64,000 nucleotides of DNA. It comes from Mucilaginibacter pineti (GTDB lineage Bacteria > Bacteroidota > Bacteroidia > Sphingobacteriales > Sphingobacteriaceae). The notes below the pieces were generated by a model. The model was not told the DNA's origin. It saw only the letters and a program-made list of their open reading frames with translations, and ran no database searches. The position numbers were made by a program, and so were the translations under genes. The stretch spans positions 62,001-126,000 of the forward strand of contig NZ_FNAI01000015.1 in NCBI RefSeq assembly GCF_900101875.1, in the 5' to 3' direction. Of this stretch, positions 14,017 through 23,258 are shown one piece after another. The number at the start of each line of letters is the position of its first letter. Positions within the stretch are counted from its first letter, which is position 1.

Positions 14017-15384
14017 ATGATTGTCCATATTTTCGATCCCGGCGCGAAGTTCACCGCAGTACGGTATAACACGGATAAAGTAGACAACGGTAAGGGTGAA
14101 CTCATGAAAGTATCAGGGTTCGGGCCTCTTCAGATATTCAATGAAGTGCGGCCCGAGGATTACCGGAACTATCTGGAGCTATTGTCGGCCGGTAATAAAA
14201 ACGTTAAGCTTCCTCAATTTCATGCCGTCATTTCCGCTAAAGGAAAGGAACATGACGCGTACACGCTGACCGAAATAGCAACTGCCTGGCTAGACAGCAT
14301 GGGTTATGGCCGGCAGCCTTATCTCATTGTCTTTCACAAAGACACCAGTAATCACCATGTGCATATGGTCACTACCCGGGTTGACAGGGCCGGAAAAAAG
14401 ATAGACAGCAATTTTGAGCATATCAATGCGGTCCGCCGCCTGAACAAAATCATCGGTCTTGACGAAGGTGAAACCGTGAAACAGGATATTGCCAAAGCTT
14501 TAGCTTACCGCTTTTCAACGAAGGCACAGTTTATAATGATCCTGGAAAGTCAGGGGTATGTTTTAAAGGAAACAGCTGGACGGTTTGAAGTTATCAAATT
14601 CGGCCATAAACTGGCTGAAGTTCCACTGGATAAAGTAACCGAAAGGATAGCGGACTATGCGCCAAACAAGAAACAGATCCAACAACTGCGGGCCATTATC
14701 ACCAAATACAGCAAGCAGAAGGACGTAACCCCACAAATTAAAACTATTCCACTGCCCGGCGGATTATCAAAACCGGGGAAAACATATACCTCCGAATTGG
14801 CCGAATACCTGAGCAAACGGCTTGGCATCTTATTTATATTTCATGCGGACCAGGGTAAACCGCCTTATGGTTACACCGTAATAGATCATAAAAATAAGGC
14901 CGTCTTTAAAGGCAGCGAAATACTGGCACTAAAGGCGCTGCTCTCCCGCAATCCATCGGATCTCCGGAAAGGTCCGAATGAAAAGCGAGTGCAGGGAGAT
15001 AAGCCTGAGCGCAAAAAAGCAAGCCTGAACCCGGCCACGCCGGAACAAAAAGATTATTACAGCGCCTTGTTGAAAGCCGCGCTTCACAATTATCCCGACC
15101 TGGCACAGGGACTGCGTCACCAGGGTTTACGGGTGGATAAGGCAGGGTCTTTTTATCACCTGACAGATGAAACAGGAACTGCTATTCCTATAGATGAATT
15201 ATTATCAGCAGAGGACCGCACCTATTTCGCGGAGGCTTACGGCCAGTATGCAGAGGTATCAGAAGAACTGTACCGGCAACTGGATTATATCCCGCCGGTA
15301 TCGATCGCGGAGGACATTGACGACGAGCAAATCAACGGGCGTAACCGCAGGCGCAAGAAAAAAGCAAGAACCAATACCCGCTAA
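14017..15384 (+). CDS. Relaxase / mobilisation nuclease (MobA-like)
   Basis: This is a 455-residue protein. The N-terminal 150 residues carry the relaxase signature: an early Tyr-containing region (FTAVRYNTDKVDNGKGEL), 'YLIVFHKDTSNHHVHMVTTR' with the HxH metal-binding histidines near 108-112, and a helix with FEHINAVRRLNKIIG. Relaxases nick oriT and stay bound to the 5' end through Tyr. The C-terminal half is basic and less conserved, ending in a lysine/arginine-rich tail (NRRRKKKARTNTR). It is followed 18 bases later by a ParA-type ATPase. Bacteroidota CTn relaxases usually have this length. Confidence 0.85.
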   Translation: MIVHIFDPGAKFTAVRYNTDKVDNGKGELMKVSGFGPLQIFNEVRPEDYRNYLELLSAGNKNVKLPQFHAVISAKGKEHDAYTLTEIATAWLDSMGYGRQPYLIVFHKDTSNHHVHMVTTRVDRAGKKIDSNFEHINAVRRLNKIIGLDEGETVKQDIAKALAYRFSTKAQFIMILESQGYVLKETAGRFEVIKFGHKLAEVPLDKVTERIADYAPNKKQIQQLRAIITKYSKQKDVTPQIKTIPLPGGLSKPGKTYTSELAEYLSKRLGILFIFHADQGKPPYGYTVIDHKNKAVFKGSEILALKALLSRNPSDLRKGPNEKRVQGDKPERKKASLNPATPEQKDYYSALLKAALHNYPDLAQGLRHQGLRVDKAGSFYHLTDETGTAIPIDELLSAEDRTYFAEAYGQYAEVSEELYRQLDYIPPVSIAEDIDDEQINGRNRRRKKKARTNTR

Positions 15385-15402
15385 GGGTCAAAATCAAAAA
15401 TC

Positions 15403-16056
15403 ATGGTCATAATCATTGGAAACCAAAAAGGTGGAGCGGGAAAAAGTACGCTTACTTTATTGCTGGCGAACTACTTAACGCTGGCCAAAAAATGCGCTGT
15501 AACGATACTTGATATGGATTATCAGCAAAGCATCGCTCAAAAATTCGAGAAGGCTAAAATACTCGAGAACGCTGAACCCTACCAGGTACTGGCTGCCAAT
15601 CTCGACGTCTACCCGGATATTAGGGAAGTGTTAAATGCGAACGGCGAACAGATTGTACTCATCGACCTGCCTGGTAAACTCGACGATGATGGCTTGATCC
15701 CGGTATTTCAATCGGCTGACCTGGTGATCTGCCCTTTTGCTTACGATGAGTTCAGCTTTGAATCTACAGTGTTGTTCTCCGTTGTGCTCCGGAGTATCCA
15801 TCCCAAAGTAAAGATCACTTATATACCCAACCGCATTAAAGCAAATGTGAGGTACGAAACCAAGATAGAGGTAGATGAACAATTGTCAAAATTTGGTGTA
15901 GTGACCGAATCACTTCCCGACCGCATCGACTTCCAGCGTACCAATACTTTTCAGACGCCTTTATCAGTATATCCGGTAATCTCACCGGTGTTCGATAAAA
16001 TATTCAAAGAACATATAAATCCAACACATCATGAGCGAAATCAAAACGCTGGCTGA
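15403..16056 (+). CDS. ParA-family ATPase (TraA-like)
   Basis: This is a 217-residue protein with the deviant Walker A of ParA/MinD proteins (GNQKGGAGKSTLTLLLANYL, residues 6-25), a Walker A' Asp in ILDMDYQQS, and a Walker B-like VLIDLPG. In CTnDOT-type elements the first transfer gene, traA, encodes such a protein. It overlaps the next gene by 26 bases, which marks the beginning of the transfer operon. Role in partition or in positioning of the transfer machine is inferred from the family. Confidence 0.85.
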   Translation: MVIIIGNQKGGAGKSTLTLLLANYLTLAKKCAVTILDMDYQQSIAQKFEKAKILENAEPYQVLAANLDVYPDIREVLNANGEQIVLIDLPGKLDDDGLIPVFQSADLVICPFAYDEFSFESTVLFSVVLRSIHPKVKITYIPNRIKANVRYETKIEVDEQLSKFGVVTESLPDRIDFQRTNTFQTPLSVYPVISPVFDKIFKEHINPTHHERNQNAG

Positions 16057-16384
16057 TCAGCTGCGCAGTAAGATCGGCGGCCCCGCAAATTCCGGCCAGG
16101 CCAAAAAAACGAAGCAGCCCGGCATCAGAGATATCAGCCCTAAAAACAATGCGCCGCCGGAAATTCCCGCTATACTGGAGGCCATCAGAGCTTACGACAA
16201 CTCAGATCATAAAAGCATGGTACATGCCAGGTTTGACGAACGCACCGCCCAGACGATGAACCAGTTGAAAATGGCGACCGGCGTGGACGTGACCAAGTTC
16301 GTTGCCTTCGCGGTTCGCAAACTGCTCAACGAGCATCCCGAATTAAAAACAATCATCAAACAATTTTTTCAAAACATAGAATAA
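16031..16384 (+). CDS. Small ParB/TraB-like accessory protein (DUF3408-type)
   Basis: This is a 117-residue protein. The N-terminal half is low-complexity and basic (KKTKQPG). The C-terminal half, VHARFDERTAQTMNQLKMATG followed by VTKFVAFAVRKLLNEHPEL, resembles a ribbon-helix-helix/DUF3408 module that pairs with TraA. It overlaps traA by 26 bases and the next gene by one base (TAATG). DNA binding as a partner of the ParA-type ATPase is the likely role, inferred from position and fold. Confidence 0.55.
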   Translation: MSEIKTLADQLRSKIGGPANSGQAKKTKQPGIRDISPKNNAPPEIPAILEAIRAYDNSDHKSMVHARFDERTAQTMNQLKMATGVDVTKFVAFAVRKLLNEHPELKTIIKQFFQNIE

Positions 16385-16722
16385 TGAGCTGGTTACATTT
16401 TATATTATGGATCGCCGGTATATACCTCTTGTATTACCTGGCCAATATTTTTTACGACGTTTCGATAGCCGGCCGACATCCCCCTGAAGCGGCGGCCGGC
16501 AATGAATTATCTTTTATCGACAATCATCAGCCAATGCAACTGGTGCCTGAATCCGACGCGAAGAGCACCGAGGGTAAACCGGCCGAAGTCAAAAATCCCG
16601 CCGTAAGATCTAAGGTGCGCGAAGAGAATGAGATTATTGCCACCCGAGGGGTTACGCTCAAAAATCTATTCAATCATGCCAGGGAAGAATCCTTTATCTA
16701 CACCAAGGCAGTAAGCTTCTAA
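16384..16722 (+). CDS. Small membrane-anchored Tra protein
   Basis: This is a 112-residue protein with one N-terminal membrane segment (WLHFILWIAGIYLLYYLANIFY, residues 3-24), a soluble linker rich in Pro, Glu and Lys, and a C-terminal helix with RGVTLKNLFNHAREE. It is coupled to the previous gene by a one-base overlap and is 3 bases before the first DUF4134 gene. It takes the place of traC/traD in CTnDOT-like operons, but I could not align it to a named family. Confidence 0.45.
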   Translation: MSWLHFILWIAGIYLLYYLANIFYDVSIAGRHPPEAAAGNELSFIDNHQPMQLVPESDAKSTEGKPAEVKNPAVRSKVREENEIIATRGVTLKNLFNHAREESFIYTKAVSF

Positions 16723-16725
16723 AGT

Positions 16726-17031
16726 ATGAAAAAGATCCTGTCTGCGGCGTCCGCACTTGTTGCATTATGCCTTACGGCATACGGTTCATTTGCGCAGCCT
16801 GGTATAGATGAAATGAACCAGGCCAGGCAGCAATTGTCTTCGTCATTTTTTTCAGCGCTGGACTGCGCGCTCGTTATGGCCGCGCTCTTTGGTATTACCG
16901 GCGCGGTGAAGATCTACCATAACTGGCAGATGGGCAAGCCCCGTATTGATTCCGATATCGCCGCATGGTTCTACGCGGCATTTTTCATGGTACTGGCGGG
17001 TATGTTCCTGAGAGCCATATTTGGCATCTAA
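16726..17031 (+). CDS. DUF4134 (TraE-like) membrane protein, copy 1
   Basis: This is a 101-residue protein with a signal peptide (to SFAQ, about residue 23) and two membrane segments (about 44-63 and 83-98) around a short loop with KIYHNWQMGKP. DUF4134 proteins of CTnDOT are thought to be pilin-like or inner-membrane parts related to VirB2. A second copy follows at 17117. Between the two an intrinsic terminator is found, so copy 1 may be made in larger amounts than the genes downstream. Confidence 0.7.
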   Translation: MKKILSAASALVALCLTAYGSFAQPGIDEMNQARQQLSSSFFSALDCALVMAALFGITGAVKIYHNWQMGKPRIDSDIAAWFYAAFFMVLAGMFLRAIFGI

Positions 17032-17054
17032 ACATCCTGCTATACTTTTTATCG

Positions 17055-17088
17055 AGGCGGTTCCCGGGCGGGAAGCCGCTTTTTTTTT
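17055..17088 (+). terminator. Intrinsic terminator inside the tra operon
   Basis: The stem GCGG-TTCCC / GGGAA-G-CCGC (17058-17079) with one bulged base is followed by nine T residues (17080-17088). It lies between the two DUF4134 genes on the same strand. Partial termination would lower expression of copy 2 and TraG relative to the genes before it. Confidence 0.7.
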
Positions 17089-17116
17089 GCCACAAATTTT
17101 TAATCCCAATAACACA

Positions 17117-17425
17117 ATGAACAAAACAAAACAATTATGGGCAACAGCAGTGCTGTTGATCCTGTGCAAGGCGTCTGCCTTTGCCCAAAACGGTGTAAAC
17201 GGTCTAAACACCGCAACTTCCACTCTTAAAACTTATGTCGGCCCGGTCACCAATATCGCACTGGTCATTGGCGGCATTGTCGGTATCGTCGGGGCTATCC
17301 GTGTCTATTCGAAATGGAATAGTGGGGACCAGGATATCAACAAGGAATTAATGGGATGGGGAGGCAGCTGCGTGTTTCTCGTGGTATCCGCATTGATCAT
17401 TAAGGCCTTCTTCGGACTAACCTAA
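17117..17425 (+). CDS. DUF4134 (TraE-like) membrane protein, copy 2
   Basis: The ATG at 17117 (MNKTKQLWATA) gives 102 residues; an open frame back to 17021 runs through the terminator and is not credible. There is a signal peptide up to SAFAQ, then two membrane segments (about 43-62 and 80-98) with VYSKWNSGDQDINKE between them, the pattern of DUF4134. It shares organisation with copy 1. Its stop overlaps the next start by one base (TAATG). Confidence 0.75.
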   Translation: MNKTKQLWATAVLLILCKASAFAQNGVNGLNTATSTLKTYVGPVTNIALVIGGIVGIVGAIRVYSKWNSGDQDINKELMGWGGSCVFLVVSALIIKAFFGLT

Positions 17426-17721
17426 TGGAGAAGCAATTTGCAGTTTACAAGGGGCTCCAAAAGCCCCTTGTATTTCGCGGGTTCAAAGGAAAATTCATCT
17501 ATTGGGGCCTTGGTTGTTTGCTCGCCGGACTGGTACTTGGCGCATTGACAATGTCCCTGATCAACATGTGGCTGGGAGCCATCGTCCTCATCGGCAGCGT
17601 TGTCGGCGGTCTTCTGTTTACTGCAGGGAAACAAAAACACGGCCTGCACGGAAAAACCCGCTATTCCGGCATCTATCTCCATCAACTCAACTTCAAAAAA
17701 TTAAACCGTTATGGCAAGTAA
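17425..17721 (+). CDS. DUF4133 (TraF-like) membrane protein
   Basis: This is a 98-residue protein. The N-terminus EKQFAVYKGLQKPLVFRGFKGKF is diagnostic of DUF4133/TraF. Two adjacent membrane segments follow (YWGLGCLLAGLVLGALTM and WLGAIVLIGSVVGGLLF). The family corresponds to VirB3. It overlaps the DUF4134 gene by one base and the TraG gene by 11, as VirB3 and VirB4 genes commonly do. Confidence 0.8.
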   Translation: MEKQFAVYKGLQKPLVFRGFKGKFIYWGLGCLLAGLVLGALTMSLINMWLGAIVLIGSVVGGLLFTAGKQKHGLHGKTRYSGIYLHQLNFKKLNRYGK

Positions 17722-20482
17722 AACAGTTTTTAAGATGCCGTATATCGGCATAGACAAAAGCGGCGCTTTTGATTTGCTCGTAGGACTAAACGGCGAGTAT
17801 TCTGTTGTCATCAAAATAGCGAACCCTGTTATCCGTTATTCCGCCGCGCCTTCGGGATATGATGAGTTTCACGGCCTGCTGCTCAATGTTGTTAAAGTGT
17901 TAGGTGACGGCTACCTGTTGCAAAAACAGGATGTGCTCAGCCGTGAAAGTTACCCTGCCAAAAAAGCCGACGAGTATTTACAATCCCGCTATTTTGAACA
18001 TTTTACAGGGCGGGATTATGTGGAAATACGTTCTTATTTAACCATCACCAGGCAGGTAAAAAAGGGAACATTCTATGTTTATGATAAAAGACTGCTGACC
18101 GATTTCCGACAGGCGATCGATAAAGTATTAAATATCCTGGAACTGGGGAAAGCCGGACCCGAGGTGCTCAAAGAAGGAGCAATCAATTCGCTGGTCATGC
18201 GAACCCTTTCTATGGATTTCAGCAGCGGCAATATTATTTTAGATAACCTCGCGGCATCGGATGTCGAACTGAAAATGGGTGACCGCGCCATCAGGAATAT
18301 TAGCCTGATCAATATCGACAATATCGATTTGCCGACGCAGGTTGGTACCCATATCGAGCTGAATGAACAGGAATCCATGCGTGGCTTTCCGGTCGATTTT
18401 CTGTCTTTTCTTTTTAAGGTCCCCGGATTTGAAACCATCATTTACAACCAGGTCATTGAAATTCCCAACCAGGTGATGACACTGCGTAAACTGGAGCTAA
18501 AGAAAAAACGGCATTCAGGCATTCCCGATCCTGCAAATTCATTGTGCGTAGAGGACATAGACCAACTGCTTACCGATGTGGCCAGGGATAACCAATTGCT
18601 GGTCAACTGTCACTTTAATATAACCATAGCCGCCGGTAATGAACAAATTCAAAAAGCGGTCAATTTCATAGAGAGCTCGCTGTTTCAATTAGGGATCATT
18701 CCGAGTAAGAACGCCTATAATCAACTGGAATTGTTCCGCACACAACTGCCCGGGAATACAGTAGAACTGAAAAACTACGACTGGTTCCTGACTACCTGTG
18801 ATGCGGCTATTTGCTTTTTTTTTAAAGAAACATTGCAAAAAGACGAACCATCGGATTTTCTCATCCGGTTTACGGACCGGCAAGGAATTCCAGTCGGGAT
18901 AGATCTATCGGACCTGCCGATGCGGACCGGACGCATCAACTCAAGAAACCGATTTTGTTTAGGGCCAAGCGGGTCCGGAAAATCTTATGCTATAAATTCC
19001 ATTGTGGAGCAATACATGCTTTACAATATGGACGTGGTCATCGTCGACACCGGCCATTCTTATTCCGGCTTATGCTCCTATTATAGAGGCAAGTATATCA
19101 CGTACACGGAACAGAAGCCGATTACGATGAACCCCTTCCAGATCACGGAAGCGGAATATAATATCGAAAAGAAAGATTTCCTTGGCACATTGATCGGCTT
19201 GCTCTGGAAAGGAGCCGAGGGTGTGCTCACGCCGGTTGAACATGATGTCATTGCTAACGTAATCGGGGCATACTACAGTAGTTATTTCGCCCGCAGTCCC
19301 TTTCCTGGTTTGACCGAGCCGGAAGTGAACCTCATACGCGGGCACGTATTCAGCGAGTTCAAAAACAACTTCATCGCCGCGAGCGACCTGGAAGGATTGG
19401 AAATAGGCTATTTCGATGCTGATGACGCTGAAGATGAACCGGAAACGGTTATCGCGCAAACAGGTGACCCACAGGATATGACGGGCATTTTTGCGGACAC
19501 CACTACTAACAGAAAGCGGTTTTACCAGGCCGTATTCCAGGAGGAATACGAAAAGGCAATCGCCCATGAAACCAGCCTGGCCCAACAAAAATTTGAGCAG
19601 ACACGCGTGATCAGCCTGAGCTTTAACAGCTTTTATGAATTCGCCATCGCTAAAATACCGGAAATTAAAAGAGAGGAACGCATTTCATTTGACCTCGATG
19701 AGTTTAGGTATGTGCTGAAAAAGTTTTATAGGGGCGGCGAATATGATGCCATATTAAACGAAGCCGTCGATGAATCCCTGTTTACCGAACCCTTTATTGT
19801 CTTCGAAATTGACAATGTGAAGGAAAACAAAATTTTGTTTCCGGTAGTCACCCTCATAATCATGGACGTTTTCATCCAGAAAATGCGGCACCGCAGTTCA
19901 CAGCGTAAAGCCCTGATAATTGAAGAGGCGTGGAAGGCGATCGCTTCACCACTCATGGCCGGATACATTTTGTATTTGTATAAAACCGTCAGGAAGTTTT
20001 GGGGTGAAGCGATTGTCGTTACCCAGGAACTGGCGGACATTTTAGGAAACGCAGTAGTAAAAGACAGCATTCTGAGTAATTCTGATACCATCATCCTCCT
20101 TGACCAAAGCAAGTTTAAAGAAAATTATAAGGAGATCGCCAAACTCCTGTCCATTACCGAAACTGAACAGAAAAAGATATTCACGATCAATAAGCTGGAT
20201 AATAAGGAAGGCCGCGGGCGATTCAAGGAAGTGTATATCCGGCGCGGCGCAACCGGTGAGGTTTATGGCATAGAAGTGTCGATCGAGCAGTATTTGACCT
20301 ACACGACGGAAAAGCCTGAAAAGTCTGCGGTTGAGATTTACACCAATGCCTATGGGTCGTACCCGGCGGGATTGGATGCTTTCGTGAATGACCTGAAGGA
20401 AGCCAAACTGCCGCTGGGCGACTTTATTAAGCGGGTTAATCAAACCGGCAAACCAATCAATTATCACCTTTTATCCGTATAA
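17711..20482 (+). CDS. traG: TraG-family conjugation ATPase (VirB4-like)
   Basis: This is a 923-residue ATPase that powers pilus assembly and substrate movement in the type IV secretion system. The N-terminal 400 residues form the VirB4 N-domain. Walker A GPSGSGKS lies near 418-425, and Walker B ALIIEEAWKA near 735-744 is followed by the motor-domain VVTQEL. The C-terminal RecA-like motor is complete. An acidic insertion (EIGYFDADDAEDEPE) sits around 570. It overlaps the VirB3-like gene by 11 bases and is followed 3 bases later by the first of three VirB5-like genes. Confidence 0.9.
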   Translation: MASKTVFKMPYIGIDKSGAFDLLVGLNGEYSVVIKIANPVIRYSAAPSGYDEFHGLLLNVVKVLGDGYLLQKQDVLSRESYPAKKADEYLQSRYFEHFTGRDYVEIRSYLTITRQVKKGTFYVYDKRLLTDFRQAIDKVLNILELGKAGPEVLKEGAINSLVMRTLSMDFSSGNIILDNLAASDVELKMGDRAIRNISLINIDNIDLPTQVGTHIELNEQESMRGFPVDFLSFLFKVPGFETIIYNQVIEIPNQVMTLRKLELKKKRHSGIPDPANSLCVEDIDQLLTDVARDNQLLVNCHFNITIAAGNEQIQKAVNFIESSLFQLGIIPSKNAYNQLELFRTQLPGNTVELKNYDWFLTTCDAAICFFFKETLQKDEPSDFLIRFTDRQGIPVGIDLSDLPMRTGRINSRNRFCLGPSGSGKSYAINSIVEQYMLYNMDVVIVDTGHSYSGLCSYYRGKYITYTEQKPITMNPFQITEAEYNIEKKDFLGTLIGLLWKGAEGVLTPVEHDVIANVIGAYYSSYFARSPFPGLTEPEVNLIRGHVFSEFKNNFIAASDLEGLEIGYFDADDAEDEPETVIAQTGDPQDMTGIFADTTTNRKRFYQAVFQEEYEKAIAHETSLAQQKFEQTRVISLSFNSFYEFAIAKIPEIKREERISFDLDEFRYVLKKFYRGGEYDAILNEAVDESLFTEPFIVFEIDNVKENKILFPVVTLIIMDVFIQKMRHRSSQRKALIIEEAWKAIASPLMAGYILYLYKTVRKFWGEAIVVTQELADILGNAVVKDSILSNSDTIILLDQSKFKENYKEIAKLLSITETEQKKIFTINKLDNKEGRGRFKEVYIRRGATGEVYGIEVSIEQYLTYTTEKPEKSAVEIYTNAYGSYPAGLDAFVNDLKEAKLPLGDFIKRVNQTGKPINYHLLSV

Positions 20483-20485
20483 TTT

Positions 20486-21154
20486 ATGAAAGCAACGTTT
20501 TTTCTTTTAGGATGCCTATGTTTTTTTATCCATAGCGCCAATGCCCAGGAACTGGTGGTCGACCCGACCACTTCCGCCGCCATCCTTGTCAACAGTTCGG
20601 TGATCAACGGACAGCTAAATACCACCAATAATAACCTCAATTTGATCCAAAAGGGACAACTGGCGGTTACCGGTCAGCTAACGATCGTAAACGATCTGCA
20701 AAATAAAATCTACAAAGGGCTGAGCGAAGTAGCTTCCGTAATTAATAACCTGACCACGATCAAGGATATCGCCGAATGCGGCACCGACATTGTAAAGGAT
20801 GTCCAGCAGTCCATCACTATTGCACAGTCAGATCCGGTTTTACTACTGTTTGCTGAACAGGGTGCACGTGACTTTGAAACCCGCGCGATCACCCTTTCCG
20901 CCGATGTGAGCGCCTTTGTGTTGAAAGCGGGAGGAAATAACCTCATGGATTCCGGCGAGCGGGGCAAGTTGCTCAACCATATCGCGACAGAAATGAGAAT
21001 TCTTCGCGGCATAGCTTACGGTATGCAGCGCGCGATGTACTGGGCAAAAATGCGCGGCATTTTCCATTCCTTGAATCCCTGGGAAACCTGGCAGAGCATG
21101 GATGTCCGGATAGCCAACGATGTGATTAATAACGCAAAATACCTGAAACAATGA
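20486..21154 (+). CDS. VirB5-like / TraI-type exported protein, tandem paralogue 1
   Basis: This is a 222-residue protein with a signal peptide (to NAQE, about residue 21) and a helical body rich in Asn, Ile and Leu that ends INNAKYLKQ. The two following genes encode proteins of the same length, helix pattern and ending, so this is the first of a tandem set of three. VirB5/TrbJ-type proteins are minor pilus subunits or periplasmic adaptors. The assignment is by position after virB4 and by general shape, without a diagnostic motif. The start of the next gene overlaps this stop by four bases (ATGA). Confidence 0.55.
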   Translation: MKATFFLLGCLCFFIHSANAQELVVDPTTSAAILVNSSVINGQLNTTNNNLNLIQKGQLAVTGQLTIVNDLQNKIYKGLSEVASVINNLTTIKDIAECGTDIVKDVQQSITIAQSDPVLLLFAEQGARDFETRAITLSADVSAFVLKAGGNNLMDSGERGKLLNHIATEMRILRGIAYGMQRAMYWAKMRGIFHSLNPWETWQSMDVRIANDVINNAKYLKQ

Positions 21155-21819
21155 GAAAGCTATTAGTGCTCATTTTTCCTTTGGCCCTATACCTTTCTCC
21201 TTCCTTCGGTCAGCAAAGTACAATCGATGTAGTAGGCATGCACCAGTTGATCGATCAATCCAAGGCCGAAAATAAGTTACAGGTACAGGCCCGTAACCAG
21301 CAGGCTGCCGCAACAGCGAATGAGCAAGCTAACCTGACGCTGCTTGCCAAACTGAAAAATACATACCGGACATTGCAACAGCGATACAATACGCTGGGCA
21401 CAGCGATAAATATCGCAAATATTGGCATTTACGCCACACCCATGGTCGATCAGATCATCAGGAACCAGGCACAAATCGTACAGCTGACAGCAAAAAATCC
21501 GGCCATCGTTGTTTTGGGTCTGAGGTCCCAAATTGAATTCGTCGACAAGGCGCAAAGCTTGCTGGGCTATGTGACCGGTTTAACACTTTCTTTAGGCGAT
21601 GTTAACCAATTGAAGGCCTCCGACCGGAAGCTGCTTTTTGACTATGTCATCTCTGAATTAAGCAGCATACAGGAGCTGTCCGCGAACATGCTGAACCTTT
21701 TGCAATACAATAACCTGGCGGCGGTCATCAGGGCCCTCGACCCCTTCCAGAACTTCATCAGCCAGGATAAGGCGATGATCGACAACATCCTTAGCAATGC
21801 TAAATACCTGAAACAATGA
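21151..21819 (+). CDS. VirB5-like / TraI-type exported protein, tandem paralogue 2
   Basis: This is a 222-residue protein with a signal peptide (to FGQQ) and the same layout as its neighbours: about 60 residues of polar helix (IDQSKAENKLQVQARNQQAA), then a long helical part and the ending LSNAKYLKQ. The four-base ATGA overlaps on both sides mean the three genes are translated in sequence. Divergence from paralogues 1 and 3 is high but the ends are conserved. Possibly three different subunits of one structure. The function is inferred from position. Confidence 0.5.
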   Translation: MRKLLVLIFPLALYLSPSFGQQSTIDVVGMHQLIDQSKAENKLQVQARNQQAAATANEQANLTLLAKLKNTYRTLQQRYNTLGTAINIANIGIYATPMVDQIIRNQAQIVQLTAKNPAIVVLGLRSQIEFVDKAQSLLGYVTGLTLSLGDVNQLKASDRKLLFDYVISELSSIQELSANMLNLLQYNNLAAVIRALDPFQNFISQDKAMIDNILSNAKYLKQ

Positions 21820-22481
21820 AAAAGCTATTCTTATTTTTCGCGCTATCCTGTTGGTTTTTGGGGGCGAAGGCGCAGCAATACGTAATTGACCCGCAATATT
21901 TTTCGTCCGTCATGGCGAACCAGGCGGTCAGAAGCAGCGCGGAACAAACCCACAACCAGTATCTGGGAAAAATCCACAATAATATCGACGATATTAATAT
22001 TAATGTCGGCTCGGTGGTTACCGCGCAAGCCATCATCTATAACGGTTTATCTAACGTCAATTCGGCTTTAAAGGACGGCCTTGCAGTAAAAAACCTGGCG
22101 GTAATTACCGGAGATATGGTCAGTTACCTTAACCAGGCGCTGGAGCTGGCGAAAGATGAACCCTATCTGCTATTATTTGCGAGCAATATTCAAAACGAGA
22201 TGCGGGTCAAAGCTGCCGGCCTGGTCAGCGATGTCTCCGGCTATATACTCAAGTCAGGTGATAATGTACTGGCGGATTACAACAGCCGGGACCAATTGCT
22301 CCAAAAGGTCACTCAGCGCCTGCAGATCCTCGACGGCCTTGCTTATGGCACCTGGCGCGCGATGTATTGGGCGAAACAACGCGGTATAGTCGCTTCGCTC
22401 AACCCTTTCCAGGGGTATATCAACCACGATAAATTTTTTGTACAACAGATCATACAGAACGCTAAATACCTACAACAATGA
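21816..22481 (+). CDS. VirB5-like / TraI-type exported protein, tandem paralogue 3
   Basis: This is a 221-residue protein with a signal peptide (to KAQQ), followed by YVIDPQYFSSVMANQAVRS, which recalls the 'VVTDP..' start of CTnDOT TraI (DUF4141). Its end is IQNAKYLQQ. Segments such as EPYLLLFASNIQNEMRVKAAGL line up with DPVLLLFAEQGARDFETRA of paralogue 1, which shows common descent. Overlaps of four bases join it to both neighbours. Confidence 0.55.
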   Translation: MKKLFLFFALSCWFLGAKAQQYVIDPQYFSSVMANQAVRSSAEQTHNQYLGKIHNNIDDININVGSVVTAQAIIYNGLSNVNSALKDGLAVKNLAVITGDMVSYLNQALELAKDEPYLLLFASNIQNEMRVKAAGLVSDVSGYILKSGDNVLADYNSRDQLLQKVTQRLQILDGLAYGTWRAMYWAKQRGIVASLNPFQGYINHDKFFVQQIIQNAKYLQQ

Positions 22482-23254
22482 AATACTTATTGACCCTCCT
22501 CTTATTTTCCGCCTCCCGCTTTTTGTTCGCTCAATCAGTAATTAAGGACCAGGCGATCGAATATCAAAGCCAGCGAATGGTTTTCCAGCAATGGGACCAA
22601 AACAAATTCAAACCCGGCAAAGGCTTTTTAGACACGAATCCTTATTACTGGCTGGTATGGGGCTTTTTCGACCCGAATTATCACAAGACGGACCTGCGTC
22701 CATTGAGCGCGACAGGCCCACAAACGCAGCGCCTCGCATTAGTGGGTTCGATGAATACCATTGATAATAATTACAAACTCCATTCCGACACCCTCCGTAA
22801 CACAGCGCTTTCACAGATCGCCAGTCAATCAGGTCTGCTGTCTGACGCCGATCCATTGTGGCTACTATATTATAGCCAGCAGCTATCGCCCGTCATCAAT
22901 AATTCGATGGTAACCATATTGGCCGGGCTATCGCCGCAGGTAAGCGCCAAACTGGTCTCCGAAGGCCTCTACAACTGGTATAAAAACGAGTTGGATATGC
23001 TGAAGGAGCGGATACAGGGTGCAAGGTCTACCGACATGGACCGCGGTTCCAGGATCATGGCTTATTACCGGTATCTGAAAGAATACCGCACGCTGGCGGG
23101 TGTCTGGGCCATCCGCACAAGTGCCGCCCAATCGACTTTGGACATAGCGGCCAAACAACAGCAATTACAAAAAGGCACAGTGCCTGTGCCGGACTGGACA
23201 CCCCAAAGCGACATCCGGATCGCCAACGGTATCATTCAAAACGCAAACTATTAA
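22478..23254 (+). CDS. Exported Tra-operon protein of unknown family
   Basis: This is a 258-residue protein with a signal peptide (to LFAQ, about residue 19). It is soluble, with Trp/Tyr-rich patches (NPYYWLVWGFFDPNYH) and a C-terminus IANGIIQNANY that echoes the NAKYLKQ endings of the three preceding proteins. It may be a distant fourth member of the tandem set with a larger insert. It is translationally coupled by a four-base overlap and sits directly before the TraJ gene. No known family was recognised. Confidence 0.5.
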   Translation: MKYLLTLLLFSASRFLFAQSVIKDQAIEYQSQRMVFQQWDQNKFKPGKGFLDTNPYYWLVWGFFDPNYHKTDLRPLSATGPQTQRLALVGSMNTIDNNYKLHSDTLRNTALSQIASQSGLLSDADPLWLLYYSQQLSPVINNSMVTILAGLSPQVSAKLVSEGLYNWYKNELDMLKERIQGARSTDMDRGSRIMAYYRYLKEYRTLAGVWAIRTSAAQSTLDIAAKQQQLQKGTVPVPDWTPQSDIRIANGIIQNANY

Positions 23255-23258
23255 TCCA

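Noticed and set aside
17021..17116. N-terminal extension of the second DUF4134 protein
   Set aside because: It runs through an intrinsic terminator; the ATG at 17117 begins a proper signal peptide.
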